The notes under the pieces were generated by a model. It did not search any database. It was given only the letters and a program-made list of their open reading frames with translations, and was not told the origin of the DNA. Source: Branchinecta lynchi (taxonomy: Eukaryota; Arthropoda; Branchiopoda; Anostraca; Branchinectidae). Taken from it: 64,000 nt of DNA. The stretch covers positions 2,108,001 to 2,172,000 of the forward strand of contig JAKZAP010000019.1 in the NCBI GenBank assembly GCA_023053575.1, read 5' to 3'. The first letter of the stretch is position 1; every line of letters begins with the position of its first letter. This document shows, one piece after another, positions 45,198-55,999 of this stretch. The translations under genes were made by a program, and so were the position numbers.

Positions 45198-45572
45198 GTT
45201 GTGTTTTATCATTAAGTTTTTGTTTTGGATAGTTAGTGGTGATTCTGGTTGAAAATGAGTTTGTTTTTGGTGGATTTTCTGGTTGGGCGTCCCAGACCGC
45301 GTAAGTCAAGCTCCTTTCTTTCTTTCTTTCCCCTTTTTTCCTTTGTTTTTGTCGAAGTTTTGTTTTTATTAATGTTTTGTTTTGAGGGTAATTAGTCCCT
45401 TACAGGTTCGCCTCTGGGCATTGAAGATTCCATTTTTTTTAAATAAACCCTTCGTTCATTCATTCATTCATTCATTTCTTCTGCATTTTGGTTTTAGAGT
45501 CACCTGTCTCTTCTTCTTCTTTCCAGCTAAGATGGATACTTGTTGGCGGCATGTATAAAAATTAAAAAAAAA

Positions 45573-46010
45573 GGACTGTGAAGTACTAGAAAAAGTACAG
45601 AGAAGGGCCACCAAATTAGTCCACGGTTTAAAAGACAGGTCCTACAGCCAGAGACTTCAAGAGCTCAACCTACCAAGCCTTACCTACAGAAGAAGAAGAG
45701 GAGATGCAATCCAAACATTCAAAATACTTGACAAACAAGTAATGCCTCAACTCTTCAACTTCAGTACAGCAGTAAGGAATAGAGGGCACTCAAAGAAGAT
45801 CAGCAAGCCATCCACTGTACCCAAGCTAGAAACCAGTTCTTCACAACTCGAGTGATCAACGACTGGAACTCCCTGTCCGAGGATACTGTCAACGCAGAAA
45901 CAGTAGATGCTTTCAAAGTTAAGTTGGACAAGGAATGGTCGTCAAAAGCCTGGAAGCACGAATTGGATGCAGCGGAGTCAGCAACCAGACATTAGCTGTC
46001 TACAAACTAA
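45573..46010 (+). mobile_element. LINE ORF2 C-terminal fragment, frameshifted
   Basis: Reads EVLEKVQRRATKLVHGLKDR, SQRLQELNLPSLTYRRRRG and ILDKQVMPQLFNF, then shifts frame and continues FFTTRVINDWNSLSEDTVNA, DAFKVKLDKEW to a stop near 45994. One frame break near 45810-45830. Typical LINE end. Confidence 0.8.
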
Positions 46011-46233
46011 TTAGAAAATCCAACCAAAAAATCATCACACCACCAGCGACTTAACAGGAGTATTGGCACCTTTGTCGCCTGACAATGCGATTTAAGGTAA
46101 TTTAAGGGTAATGTATGGGCGATTTTACGTACCGTACTTTGGTGATGGATATTCCTTCAGCCCAAGCTGACTGCGAGAAAAATTAAACAGAGTATTTTAG
46201 TACCGTCTTTATTCACTTTCGTCTTTCTTGTAG

Positions 46234-46388
46234 TGCACGTTACGGCCAGTGGCACAAGGACAAATCACAAGTGAACGTCAAAAACGTACCGCGTCTCATC
46301 GTCTTCATTGTTGGTGGGGTCTCGTTCTCAGAAATCCGGTGTGCTTACGAAGTTACTAAAGCCATAAATGCATGGGAGGTCATCATAG
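46234..46388 (+). CDS. STXBP1: Munc18/UNC-18 exon, C-terminal part of domain 2
   Basis: Reads (S)[50 protein letters not shown]. This matches the ARYG.WHKNK and PRL.IFI.GGVS..EMRCAYEV block (about residues 516-567). Acceptor CTTGTAG ends at 46233. Donor GTAAGT starts at 46389. 155 bp = 1 + 51 codons + 1, ending with the first base of a Gly codon. The remaining ~25 residues (the STHI.TP block) were not found downstream. An 18.7-kb intron precedes it. LINE-derived sequence begins within ~10 bp of the donor. Confidence 0.96.
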
Positions 46389-46394
46389 GTAAGT

Positions 46395-47225
46395 TTTTCA
46401 GTTTCATTGAACTATACTTAACGACACAAAATACACAATTAACATTCCTGACAGGAAAGCACGAAAGGAGTAAGTAAGTAAGTAATTTATTTATAACCCG
46501 CCGTTTTCAGAAAGCGGAGTAAATGAAGAAAATAAATAAAACACGTAAACATACACAAAAAGACACTTAATTTCAATCGTCGGCCAGGAAGCAGTGTAGA
46601 AGGTCGTGCGCTGGTTGGTTTCTGTTGTCAATAATTTTTTATAGCGACGAAGAAACATCCAAAAGGGTAACACTTGCATCTTGAATTTTGAACTTCTCCG
46701 TCAAAGTATGGTTATGGCATAATTTCGACAAGTGGAGCAGGTGCTTTGCATATTTAAAATAACATGATCTCATTTTTTTTTATGAGTGCTTGGCTATGCA
46801 AGGAAATAACCGATATTAAATAAATAACACACAGAATCGAATAACTGTATACTCCAGTATAAAGGAAAAGGGGAGAGATGAAAAAAATAACCGATGGTTT
46901 CAATTTTAAATGAAAAAGAGATAAAAATAAGGCAAACAAGGAACTAGAAAGAAAGACAAACAGGGGGAGTGGTCAGTAAACAGTAAACAGTTTTCCTATA
47001 ATGACCTTTCGCTGCTCGCTTAAAGGAAATAAGGTTATTTGAATTCCGGATATCTGACGGTAGTATATTCCAAATAGTCGGCGCAAGAAATTGAATTAAA
47101 TAAGAAGCTCTTTCGGTTTCGTTTTCATACAAGAATTGCGGTTTCGTTTCATACTTCTCGTTTGGTGGACAGAACATCTTGAGCAGTGGTTCCCAACCTT
47201 TTCCGTACCACGTACCCCTAATCAA
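46395..47225 (-). mobile_element. LINE 3' end reaching the exon 46388 splice donor
   Basis: Minus-strand coding (to 46944) reads ETERASYLIQFLAPTIWN, ILPSDIRNSNNLISFKRAA and a stop. The 3' UTR runs toward 46395, matching 33340-33650. A (TTAC)n LINE (46471-46780) is inserted in this UTR. The matched region begins within about 10 bp of the exon 8 donor. Confidence 0.8.
46471..46780 (-). mobile_element. (TTAC)n-tailed LINE nested in another LINE
   Basis: AGTAAGTAAGTAAGTAATTT, then the reverse complement of the family 3' UTR and ORF2 end. The host sequence (AAAGGAG / ...GCTTGGCTATGCAAGG) is continuous in the 33340-33650 copy, which shows the insertion. Confidence 0.8.
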
Positions 47226-47270
47226 GGTTCAAAAATGTTGCATACCATTTTTTTGACGAATCGTTGTTTA
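47181..47270 (+). mobile_element. hAT-type terminus (CAGTGGTTCCCAACC)
   Basis: CAGTGGTTCCCAACCTTTTC then CGTACCACGTACCCCTAA is the familiar terminal inverted repeat of Charlie-like hAT elements. The partner end was not found, so this is a fragment. Confidence 0.6.
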
Positions 47271-47369
47271 ACGATTTTTTATCACAATCAGTGTCAAAAA
47301 GGCGGTATTCATTGTCACCAATGGCAAGGCATAAATGAGTATCTGAATTGCGTATAATAGGGTTTCTGA

Positions 47370-48055
47370 TCTTGAGGAAGATCGTTAAACCAAGAGCAAA
47401 TAATCAGATAGAACCTCAGTCTTCCTGTCTCCCCAATGAAAAATTCGTAGCATGCGTAGTTGTATGATAGTTCTGCGGAAAAGTTGCATGTATTAATATA
47501 TAATAGTAAAGAATACTATCATTTAATGTGCCTCAGAGTGGGCCAGTTTTAAGCAGTAGTATCCAGTAGCATCCCTTCTTGCTATAGTAGCATCCAGTCT
47601 TGCTAATAGTAGCATGCAATAGAATGTAGTAACACGGTAGCCTGGATATAGAAGCATGTAGTATCATCAATTCGTACTGCATGCTACTTTTTCGTACTAC
47701 TTCATACTACTATTTTGAGATAAATTTTCCATCGGGTCTGTACTATGACTATGCGGAGTCGAGCATTTCCCCGTACCTTTTCCGCTGTGAACGAGCGGAG
47801 GCTAGTAGCTTCGCGCCTCATAAGGTTTCGTTACCTATACAATTGAAACCATCTTGAGGAAAAATAGAAGACAAAGCTGATTAGTTCTTTAGACGCGCTC
47901 GAGAGTGGGTCAGTGCGCGGTGTACGCCTCCTGCATTTTCTTTGTCTGCGATGAGCAACGGCGAAAACGGAAGGGAGTAGACGGGTAAAAACCTACAGTA
48001 AATACCTCTAAGTCTGCTCAGTTTTGTTGGGGTATTCGTAGTAGCTGCATGGTAA
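47370..48055 (+). repeat. Duplicated segment, pair with 32385-32766
   Basis: Ordered matches to 32385-32766, interrupted by a 47540-47715 block of GTAGCATCCAGT-like quasi-repeats that includes an inverted GTAGCATGCA / TGCATGCTAC. Confidence 0.55.
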
Positions 48056-48275
48056 GACAGAGGTTGTATCTGATACGAGCAAGATACAAGCAGATTATCC
48101 TGAGGTTTGGGAAGTTTCTTCTCTCCAAACCCCAGCATCGAGACATCTTACCACCCACTGCAACGCCCAACAACCGTACGCGTCACCAAAATAAACTGGT
48201 TCCAGTAGCTTCGCGACCGAACCGCCACGCAAATTCGTTTTTACCTTTTTCCACGGATTTGCTAAACAAAGCCGA
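48040..48275 (+). mobile_element. LINE ORF2 C-terminal fragment
   Basis: Reads RYKQIILRFGKFLLSKPQHR, DILPPTATPNNRTRHQNK and SRPNRHANSFLPFSTDLLN-stop. The R..SFG..LL..P.HRDLLPP...F.P....LN pattern ends many CR1-type ORF2s. Confidence 0.65.
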
Positions 48276-48371
48276 GTGATATTTTCTTCTTTTTTGTTTT
48301 TTTTTGTGTTAGTTTGTTATTTAGTATAATGAAGCAACGCAAATTAGCTGTCAGCTACGAAGTTGTTTAAA

Positions 48372-48391
48372 TCTCTCTCTCTCTCTCTCTT
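48372..48391 (+). repeat. (CT)n microsatellite
   Basis: About nine CT repeats. Confidence 0.9.
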
Positions 48392-48399
48392 AACATTTC

Positions 48400-49285
48400 T
48401 GTAATTTTCCTTTTGCGTTCTTGGTATGAGAACTCTTTCCTTCGAATCGGATTCGGCGGGGAGTTCGACAAGTTGGGGGTACTTTCTCCTTGTATTTTCA
48501 AAATTTGTATATCGAATATTTTGTCAAAAATCCACTCAACATATTCTATTGGACATTCTGACGTTTCTTATCTTGCTTATACAGACGACTTGCTTCTGAT
48601 TAGCAATAGTCGCACAAGCCTTTCTTCAATGGTTTCAAAAGTGTCTAGTCTCTTCTCAGATGTTGGACTGTCTCTCAATGTGGAAAAATGTGAATTCTTG
48701 GTTTTTAACAATCGTTCTTCTTCTCAGTCGTCCCTTGTGTGTAAACATTTTACTATCCCCCTTGCTACTTCCTTCAGGTGGCTGGGCATCAATGTTACTA
48801 AATCTCTACCGTCTCTGCGACAACAAACTGGCCTTAATGTAAAGAAAAAAAAATACAATTTGGTTACTCGAAAATTGTCGCTAACCGTGGGCGGTATAAT
48901 AGACGAGCTCTTGGTTGGCTGTATTCAACTTTTTGCGACCATTCTATATTCTACGTTTCTGGACTGTATCCTCTTATCTCCGAAAAACTTATTTTCGCTA
49001 CTGTAAATTCCTTCTTTACCTCCCCCCTTGGCATCGGAATAGAGTAATTATTCGTAAGTACGGTGTTCCAGATATTTCGGAGAAATTACTGATGCTACAC
49101 AGGAAGCTGGCGGGTTCAGCATACTCTCGGTTTTCACCACACCACCCCTTACCCCCCTGTTTATGTGCTAGTGTTTTTGTATGTATGGTTATTTTAGTAT
49201 TTTCTTCCTTCCTTTTTCTTTATTGTACTCCACTTGTTTTTCCTCTGGAATTTGTGGGTAAGAAATAAATTATTATTATTATTAA
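48400..49285 (+). mobile_element. LINE with RT YTDD box, (ATT)n tail
   Basis: Reads VLSPCIFKICISNILSKI, VSYLAYTDDLLLISNS (YXDD catalytic box), LSLNVEKCEFLVFNNRS and FRWLGINVTKSLPSLR. After a frameshift near 48850-48900 it continues FRYCKFLLYLPPWHRNRVII. The 3' end is TGGGTAAGAAATAAATTATT with ATT repeats. It is 5'-truncated, frameshifted, and inserted at the edge of a minisatellite array. Confidence 0.85.
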
Positions 49286-50730
49286 AAGTCGGAAATTGTC
49301 GTTTCCCCGATCCGAGCATCAGGGGGTGGCGGAGGTAGGGGGAATCCGGGAAAATAGGTATGGTATACTCACGACTGGGTGATCAGATCTTAATGAAACT
49401 GAAAGACCTCGTACCTTAGACACTCCATTTTAAATCTGGACCGGATGGTCACGACACTGACCCAGAAGATTGACAGCCTGACGAGGACCCTTGTCAAGAA
49501 GGGCCGAAATATCGCTCATGAAGAATCGTAGCAGATGTATCCGTTATATATATTATTGGAATATATATCCGGTCACATTGGGGGGAGTTGCAGGGCGGGG
49601 GGGGGGCGAAAAACTTGGTTAACGCTTAGACTGAAGAGATTAGGATGAAACATGGTAGAAATAACAAGCACAAGTTCTAGATATGTGATTAACATAACCG
49701 GACCGGATCCGCTCACTGTGGGGGACTTGGGGGAGGGGGTCCGAATTTCTAGTGACCCCACGAGTTTGGTACTTCCTGATGTGCTAGAACGATGAAATTT
49801 GACAGCTTGTCAGAGACCCGAACAGATTGACTTGAGAATAGTCGTTTTCCCGATCCGACTGTCTAGGGGGGAGGGGAAGGAGGCGGAATCCGGAAAAGTG
49901 AGGTATTTTTAACTTGCGAACGGGTGATCGGACCTTAATATAACTTGATATGTAGAAAGACCTCGTGTCTCAGACACCCCATTTTAAATGTGGACCGGAT
50001 CCGGTGACGATGGGGAGGGAGTTGGAGGGGGGACCGGAAATCTTGGGAAACGCTTAAAGTGGAGGGTTCGGGATGAAACTTGGCGGGAAGAACAAGCACA
50101 AGTCCTAGATACTTGAATGACATAACGGACCGGATCTGGTCACGGTGGGGGAGTTGGGGGGACGTACCCCGTTTTCGGTACTTCCTGATGTGCTAGGACG
50201 ACGAAACTTGTCAGGGATCCGAACAGATTGACTTGATAATGTGGTTTCCCCGATCCGACCGTCGTGGGGGGAGCAGAGGGATGGCGAATCCGGAATCTAG
50301 TGGCAAGCTCAGCTACTGAACGGGTGATCGGATTTAAATGAAACTTGATATTTAGAAACACCTCGTGCCTCAGACGTCCCATTTTACATCCGGACCGGAT
50401 CCGGTGACATTAGGGGGAGCTGGAGGGGGGAACCAGACATCTTTGGAAACGCTTAGATTGGAGGGATCGGGATGAAACTTGATGGGAAGAAAAGTATTAG
50501 CCGTAGATACGTAATTGATAGAACCGCCGATTGATAGATCGTATCGGGGCTCTGTGGGGAGAGGTACATGGGGTTTCCCGGAATTCCGGTGATCGCGTGT
50601 TATGATACTTCCAGATGTGCTAAGGACGATAAATCTTGGCAGGCATATGAGTGATCCGACATATAGACTTAAGGACCCGACACAATGCCCTAGGAAGATG
50701 CCCTTCCGTTCCTGGATAGTGTCTATCTGT
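49286..50730 (+). repeat. Minisatellite-family array (~400-bp units)
   Basis: GGGTGATC(A/G)GA(T/C)(C/T)TTAATG-type boxes at about 49377, 49925 and 50322. CGGACCGGATCCGGTGAC and GGGATGAAACTTGG boxes alternate. Interrupted at 49466-49560 by a CTGACGAG-core repeat. Ends at about 50730 without the hairpin terminus. Confidence 0.75.
49466..49560 (+). repeat. Dispersed repeat with intact CTGACGAG...CGAAA core
   Basis: CTGACGAG at 49478-49485, a 7-bp stem with an A bulge (GGACCCTT/AAGGGCC) and CGAAA at 49505-49509, then ATATCGCTCATG and GATGTATCCG. The core matches hammerhead-ribozyme invariants, but stems I and III and a cleavage site are not evident. Confidence 0.7.
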
Positions 50731-51864
50731 CTAAAGGAATACCCGCCTTAAAATAAGTTTCTTCCCCCAATGTCTCCTTGGCTGCAGCATAAAACCTCAA
50801 GGAATCCGAAACAGCCAGCCTACACAGCTATTCTTGCACGTCCTGTCTCTTAGCCTACTCTCCACTTTTTGTACAATACTTCCTATGTTATCCCACCGTG
50901 TTCCCTTATTCCACATATAGGATAGGCCCTGGATAGGCCAGTACTATCTAAAATTGCCCTAACCTGCTGCGACCCTATGATGTATCTCTCAGCTACCCAA
51001 ATACGCCGCCTTCGTGGGCCACTCTTTGCAAGGCCAAAATTGTGTCCCACAGATGGATCATGCTTACTAACCGATAACTAATTAAATCCTAGATCACCCT
51101 TTACTACTAACGTACTAGTCTTAGTACTAATTCCTAGTAATCTTTTAAAATAACATAACTGTACCTGTTCAAACTTCTGACATTGGCTAAACTAATTGTC
51201 ATACATCAAACTTAAAGTAAGAAAAAGCGTGACTAGATAAAAACGATAAAAGACGTAACAAACCTCGCTCTGTACTTTTCGTAAATTTGGGCAATCCGGG
51301 TGATTTAGTAATTTAATGTCATTGGATTGAAAGGGTAATTGTACCGAAAGTCATGCGCAGAATATTTCTTCTTTCTTCCAAAAAGATTAGCTGGAATCTA
51401 TCTAAAAGATATAAGGGGCCTTTCCTTCGCCATTCACCAGAGCACTTATAATTCTAACAGCTTTTTTTTAGACATTCTCAATTCGATAAATTTGTTCAGC
51501 GGAAATTGCTCACACCTTTTTGTTGAATCGTTGTAAGTTCCCCCATCCCCTGATAGCTTTGTCATTAACACTATCGCCAAATTCCGATTCATAATATTGG
51601 ATTTCGGAAACTCATAGGCTATTATTCACCGCCGGGTAATGGCCTGGGGAACTTTTGTAATGCCTTAATTTGAGGGGAACAAGAGCGGGATAGCGGGACA
51701 GCAAGTTGATAAGAGACCAGGGACTACTTAGTTCCGATGCTGTGCATGTGTGTGGAACATATATTACTGCGCTAAACGGATACGTCAGCTGAGTTTGTTC
51801 TAGCGATATTTCGGCCCGTCTTGCGCTGGATGCGGGCAATTTGTAGTGTGCTTTGCACCATGAG
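50731..51864. other. No gene seen
   Basis: Featureless except for a copy of the GATACGTCAGCTGAG...GCGATATTTCGGCCC family at about 51778-51825. Confidence 0.4.
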
Positions 51865-52182
51865 TGTGTTCCACCCTTGTAACAATAGTTACTATTAGTT
51901 ACTATTTCCGTTCCATCCTCACGAAAAGTTACTACGCTGACCGTTCAAACCTTGTCGGAATAGTAACTAATAGTTACTATTTGCTTACCATGCTCGGGAG
52001 CGTAGTAAGGTAAGCGTAGTAAGTAAGCGTAGTAACTACGCATCTCTGCAACGTGATTGGTCGGATTCGCCCCTGGCGTGAGATTCTGCTGGAAAATAGA
52101 AAAATCGTTCCAGCCTTGACGGCAAAAAGCCAGAATTCGTGACGTCATGCGTAGTGACTACAGTAAGTAGGATGGAACACGC
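51865..52182. mobile_element. MITE with AGTTACTATT motifs
   Basis: Inverted ends GTGTGTTCCACCC (51865) and GGATGGAACACGC (to 52182). Internal TAGTTACTATTAGTTACTAT and its inverse, and repeated GCGTAGTAA. General layout resembles 13321-13601, though the sequence differs. Confidence 0.6.
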
Positions 52183-52196
52183 TCCACGTCCACACT

Positions 52197-52680
52197 GTCA
52201 GACCATAACATGCTACACTGTTAGAAGTTCCATAACAGATAACAGATGGGTGAGCAGTTTCAACAGAGAACACTTGGGATGAGATCTGTTGTGGTTTTGA
52301 AAATGTTATGCATAACAGTTATTGCCAGGAAGAGTCGAAGAACCGTCGAAAAAGCATGCCGACTTTTCCTAATCATGACGACAAACAAAAAAGTTAGCAG
52401 ATGCTTTTTCGGCGTTTTCCTTCTGGCAATGCTCGTTATGCGTGACATTTAATGCATAACGCTTTGTTATCGAGGATGCTAAGTTTGTAAGGATGTAACA
52501 CGAGGATGCACAATTTCAACAGACAACACTTGGGATGTAGTCTGTTGTGGTTTTGAAAATCTTATGCATAACAAGCATTGCCAGGAAAAGTTCAAAACCC
52601 TTGAAAATGCATGCTGACTTTTCCGAATCATGACAACAGACAAAAATGTCAGCCGATGCTTTTTCCCTTCGTACCTACGG
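52197..52680. repeat. Two copies of the ATTGCCAGGAAGAG repeat
   Basis: 52197-52460 has CATAACAGTTATTGCCAGGA inverted as TCTGGCAATGCTCGTTATG about 100 bp on. A second copy lies at 52490-52680. Relatives at 23290 and 61372. Confidence 0.6.
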
Positions 52681-52689
52681 CCCAATCTC

Positions 52690-53600
52690 CACATCCTGTC
52701 AAAATTTCAAAAGCACTAAGCGCCATGTTAAAATCTGATTTACAAAAGTCTTCTTTCGACTCAAAAAGAATTTGAAAACGTCGCGTAGTACCTTATGGCC
52801 TAATAGCATCGAAATATGTACACCTCACATTACATATAATTCAGAAAATAGTGTTAGCCATCCTCCGAGCTGATACTTGATACTTTACTACAGAAGGCAC
52901 TTTCAACGAATTAAACTGCCGAAATTGTCGTTTTTGTCACGTAGATGAGAGAGAGATAATTTTAATATAAAGCTTTCGCCGGTCTTAAGGTGCGACCCCA
53001 GATCAAACATTCGTAAGCACTCGTTTGAAACAAACATGAGACAAGATCACATGAAAAAAAGAACGGCAGGGAAAACACCAACAAAAACACACACCAAATC
53101 ACCAGGGTCGACATAACATGATAAGGAAAGGGTTCATATTTGGCCCGTAAAAAAAAAATATTAAAAGCTAAAACGTTATAGGGAATACATTCGTCATTTA
53201 TTCAAGATTTCTACGAATGTTGTCACCGATCTCTTTCTATATTGCTCGGTTCTTGCGTAGTGGTGTTAAGAACCGGTATTTATTGGGTTTAAGCTCGATC
53301 TTCGAGGATCTCCTGGGGTCCTCATAGGATCTCTTCGAGTTGCTACTGCTAGTTGGTCCCTGCTGTGCATAAACGTATCAGAATTCTATTCAGCCAATGG
53401 ATTTATCAGTGTGCCACTTAGGCGTGAATTTAGAAATGGCTTTTCGAGTTAGCTGGGAATTTTGAAAATGTATTCCAGAAATATGCTAAGGGCAATGACA
53501 ATGACGAATTTTCTCGCCTTGGAATTGTTGCAGTTGTCTCAGGCTTTCAGTCCCTTAGGCGTAAAGTGATTAAAGTAAGTTAGTAACGCGATCTTACTAA
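52690..53600. other. No gene seen
   Basis: AT-rich, no recognisable element. Confidence 0.4.
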
Positions 53601-53601
53601 C

Positions 53602-54045
53602 CGTATGAAAGGCAAACCTAGCCTACGTTAAGCAGCCTAGGCATTTAAGTAAGAGACAATAGGGTGACAATGAAATCTGTCTGTTAAGCACGAAGTATCT
53701 TTAGGTAATCGTATGAAAGACACACTTGGCCTTTCTTAAGAAGCCTGGGCTTTTAAGCAAGAGACAATAGGGTGACAATGAAATCTGTCTGTTAGCACGC
53801 AGTATCTTTAGGTAATCGTAAGTGTATTTGTTAAGTAGAATGGGCTTTGAAATAAAGCCCCGTTCATAAGCATGCCTAGCCAAGCAGAGATGTCTAGGCA
53901 CGTGCCTAGCATCACCGCTCACACCCATGTATAGGCAAAGATTTTTTGCCAGGCACGGAGTTCCAGGCCTAGAGCCCGGTACCTGGCTACGCCTGGGCGT
54001 AACGTGGCATTGAAATACGTGTGTTAAGCACGCAGCATAACTTAT
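53602..54045 (+). repeat. 108-bp tandem repeat and CCTAGGC-rich segment
   Basis: CGTATGAAAG starts at 53602 and 53710. Units share GAGACAATAGGGTGACAATG. 53894-53909 is a perfect 16-bp palindrome (CTAGGCACGTGCCTAG). Part of the unit recurs inverted at 55905-55975. Confidence 0.75.
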
Positions 54046-54160
54046 AATAGGGGACATCAATCGGATATTTCCTCTGTCAGGAGAACTGAGACACCTTATC
54101 GGCCTGCTATTTTAGAAAGAGATAGAGTTTATTGGGCGGATAACCCCCATTCTACGTATA

Positions 54161-54290
54161 TAAGTAAGTAAGTAATTTATCTATAACCCGCCGTTTTCAG
54201 AAAGCGGAGTAAATGAAGAAAGTAAATAAAACACATAAACATACACAAAAAGACACTTAATTTCAATCGTCGGCCAGGAAGCAGGAATAT
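54161..54290 (-). mobile_element. (TTAC)n-tailed LINE terminal fragment
   Basis: TAAGTAAGTAAGTAATTTAT and the reverse complement of the family 3' UTR to TCGGCCAGGAAGCAG. Confidence 0.75.
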
Positions 54291-54800
54291 GTTAGATTAG
54301 ATAATATATGGGGTTTATTGGAAAAAAATACTAAGAACTACAAAACCCTCCAGAAATTTACACTTGTTAAGAGGTTTAACAAACCCTCTTTGACAGATTA
54401 ACCTACATAACACTATAATAGAGAGAGAAATAAGAAAAAAAAGAGGAAGAGAAAAGAAAAAATAAACAAACTTATACACTTACTCGGTTCCTGGTCAAAC
54501 ACCCAATAAAAAAAACAAAAAACTATACACTCTAAATCACGTCTCCAAAAACAAACAAAACCAAATAAATAAATAAAATATAGATGATTAAATAAACATA
54601 ACGGAATCTGGGCCAACCTGAGAACGACTCAAATCAACATAAGGACAATTTAAAACTCATATTGGTGGAGACAAAGGGTTTTAAGATCTCGACGAAACTC
54701 ACACAGATTCTCTGACCTTCCTATTGATTCTGGCAATTTATTTGATACAATCGGCCAAGCATGACGTAGTGAAAATAGATACTACATATGGGCCACCCTA
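54291..54800 (-). mobile_element. LINE 3' end
   Basis: Minus strand reads LFSLRHAWPIVSNKLPESIG and SENLCEFRRDLKTLCLHQ with a stop near 54650, then an AT-rich UTR ending with AATAAACCCCATATATTATC and TAATCTAAC. Same tail style as 24440. Confidence 0.7.
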
Positions 54801-55145
54801 GAAAGCACTGCCCTGTCCTGTGTGGCCGAAATAAAACTAAAACATTGTAACCACACTGTCCACATAGGATCACAGTGTTTTGTGACTAGAGATCTAGTAC
54901 AGTGGTCATGGGTGGATGGGTTCTCTTGGTTGGGTACCATTCCCCTTACGACAAACCCCCCTACCTCCGAAGGTTCGTCTTTTTAAGCCGTCTGGATGTA
55001 GTATGGTGTCGTGCGAATTTAGCCTATCCTGTCTATGTAATCATCTTCCTGCCAGAAAAAGCAGTATTGGGGTGACGAAAATCGTTTGGCAAAGAGCGGG
55101 TGTTGGTCGTGCTTGTGAGAGTTTGAGCTGCGCGGGGGGTCAGGA

Positions 55146-55304
55146 CAGTCCCGTATCTAGGAATTTATTTCGGGGGGGGGGGGGGCGGGTGCCCGCGGGT
55201 CGGACAAAAAAGTACAAAAAGACATAGATCAGAGGGAAAAGCCCATAAAAATGACTATTTTTGTATGTTTCGGCCCCCCCCCCCCCCCCCCGGATACGGC
55301 CCTG
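55146..55304. mobile_element. 159-bp hAT-type MITE with G-run/C-run arms
   Basis: CAGTCCCGTATC...GATACGGCCCTG inverted ends, with G-run (55172-55186) and C-run (55274-55291) arms. Flanked by GGTCAGGA on both sides (55138-55145, 55305-55312), an intact 8-bp target duplication as made by hAT transposases. Inserted in minisatellite-family sequence. Confidence 0.85.
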
Positions 55305-55384
55305 GGTCAGGAATTCCGGTAGTCGGAGTTAGGTACTGCAGATTTGCTAGTAGGATGAAACTCGGTTGAAACGTTACAGAATTT

Positions 55385-55460
55385 GTTTATTTTCTTTCCT
55401 TGACTCCGCTTTTTCAAAATGGCGGGATAGAAATAAATTACTTACTTACTTACTTACTTG
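55385..55460 (+). mobile_element. (TTAC)n-tailed LINE terminal fragment
   Basis: GACTCCGCTTTTTCAAAATGG, AAATAAATTACTTACTTACT. 3' end only. Confidence 0.75.
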
Positions 55461-55999
55461 ACGTGATTGGCTCAGAAATTACGAAAATTAATAGTAAAAA
55501 TGTTCAAGGAGTCTGGTGAAGACTAGATATCTACAAGGCCTAATTGTCTGTATAATTTATTAAATTTTTGGGACCCCATCGACACCTTTGGTCTCGTTGC
55601 ACTTGTTATTACCTTGCTAATTGAAAAGAGGCTTAAAGGGTTGGACTGGCCGCAAGACATTCAGTATTGAAGTATTGAATGTCGTTCTTGCAAGCTGATT
55701 TTTCGATTTCTATATGCGGGTTTCGTACATTAAAAGGTCTAAAGCGGGATGATTTCAAGCAGGTTAGTTTAATTCTTGTTTGGTAATTGGGTATGTGAAA
55801 TGTCTTGGTTCTAACGCCGCTTACATATAAGATGTGATAAACTTTTTGGTTTCACACTCCACGTGTAGCGTTTGAGCACTTGTGTCACTGAGCACACTTG
55901 TTTTACTACCTGAACAGACATATTTCATTGTCACCCTATCGTTTCTTACCTAAATGCCTAGGCTGCTTATTACCGAGTCTTTACTTTACTTGTTTTACT

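Larger units (their letters stand above)
40600..45478 (+). mobile_element. Near-complete LINE (CR1/L2-like, ATTC-tailed)
   Basis: Contains ORF1 (40883-41758), a ~380-bp spacer, ORF2 (open 42138-45197), a short 3' UTR and a TTCATTCATTCATTCATTC tail ending about 45477. The 5' end is not sharply defined. The start given is an estimate from loss of ordinary intron character. Both ORFs are uninterrupted, so the insertion is probably young. It lies in sense orientation in the Munc18 intron. Confidence 0.85.
27551..46233 (+). other. 18.7-kb intron of the Munc18 gene
   Basis: Bounded by GTAGCC and TTGTAG. It contains the LUC7L3-like exon remnant, the tRNA-like sequence, tandem arrays, the 1.2-kb TIR element and the near-complete LINE. 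27560-28080 and 28560-29040 hold no recognisable feature. Confidence 0.9.

Noticed and set aside
49478..49509. Functional hammerhead ribozyme
   Set aside because: Only the core motif is present; stems I and III and a cleavage triplet are not identifiable in the window, so no ribozyme feature was called.
51339..51536. Possible terminal Munc18 exon (GNCSHLFVESL near 51500)
   Set aside because: Only G..SH matches the expected Gly-Ser/Thr-His block, the acceptor phase does not complete the split Gly codon, and no further similarity exists.
54413..54616. 67-codon Phe/Leu-rich minus frame
   Set aside because: Translation of A/T-rich LINE 3' UTR.
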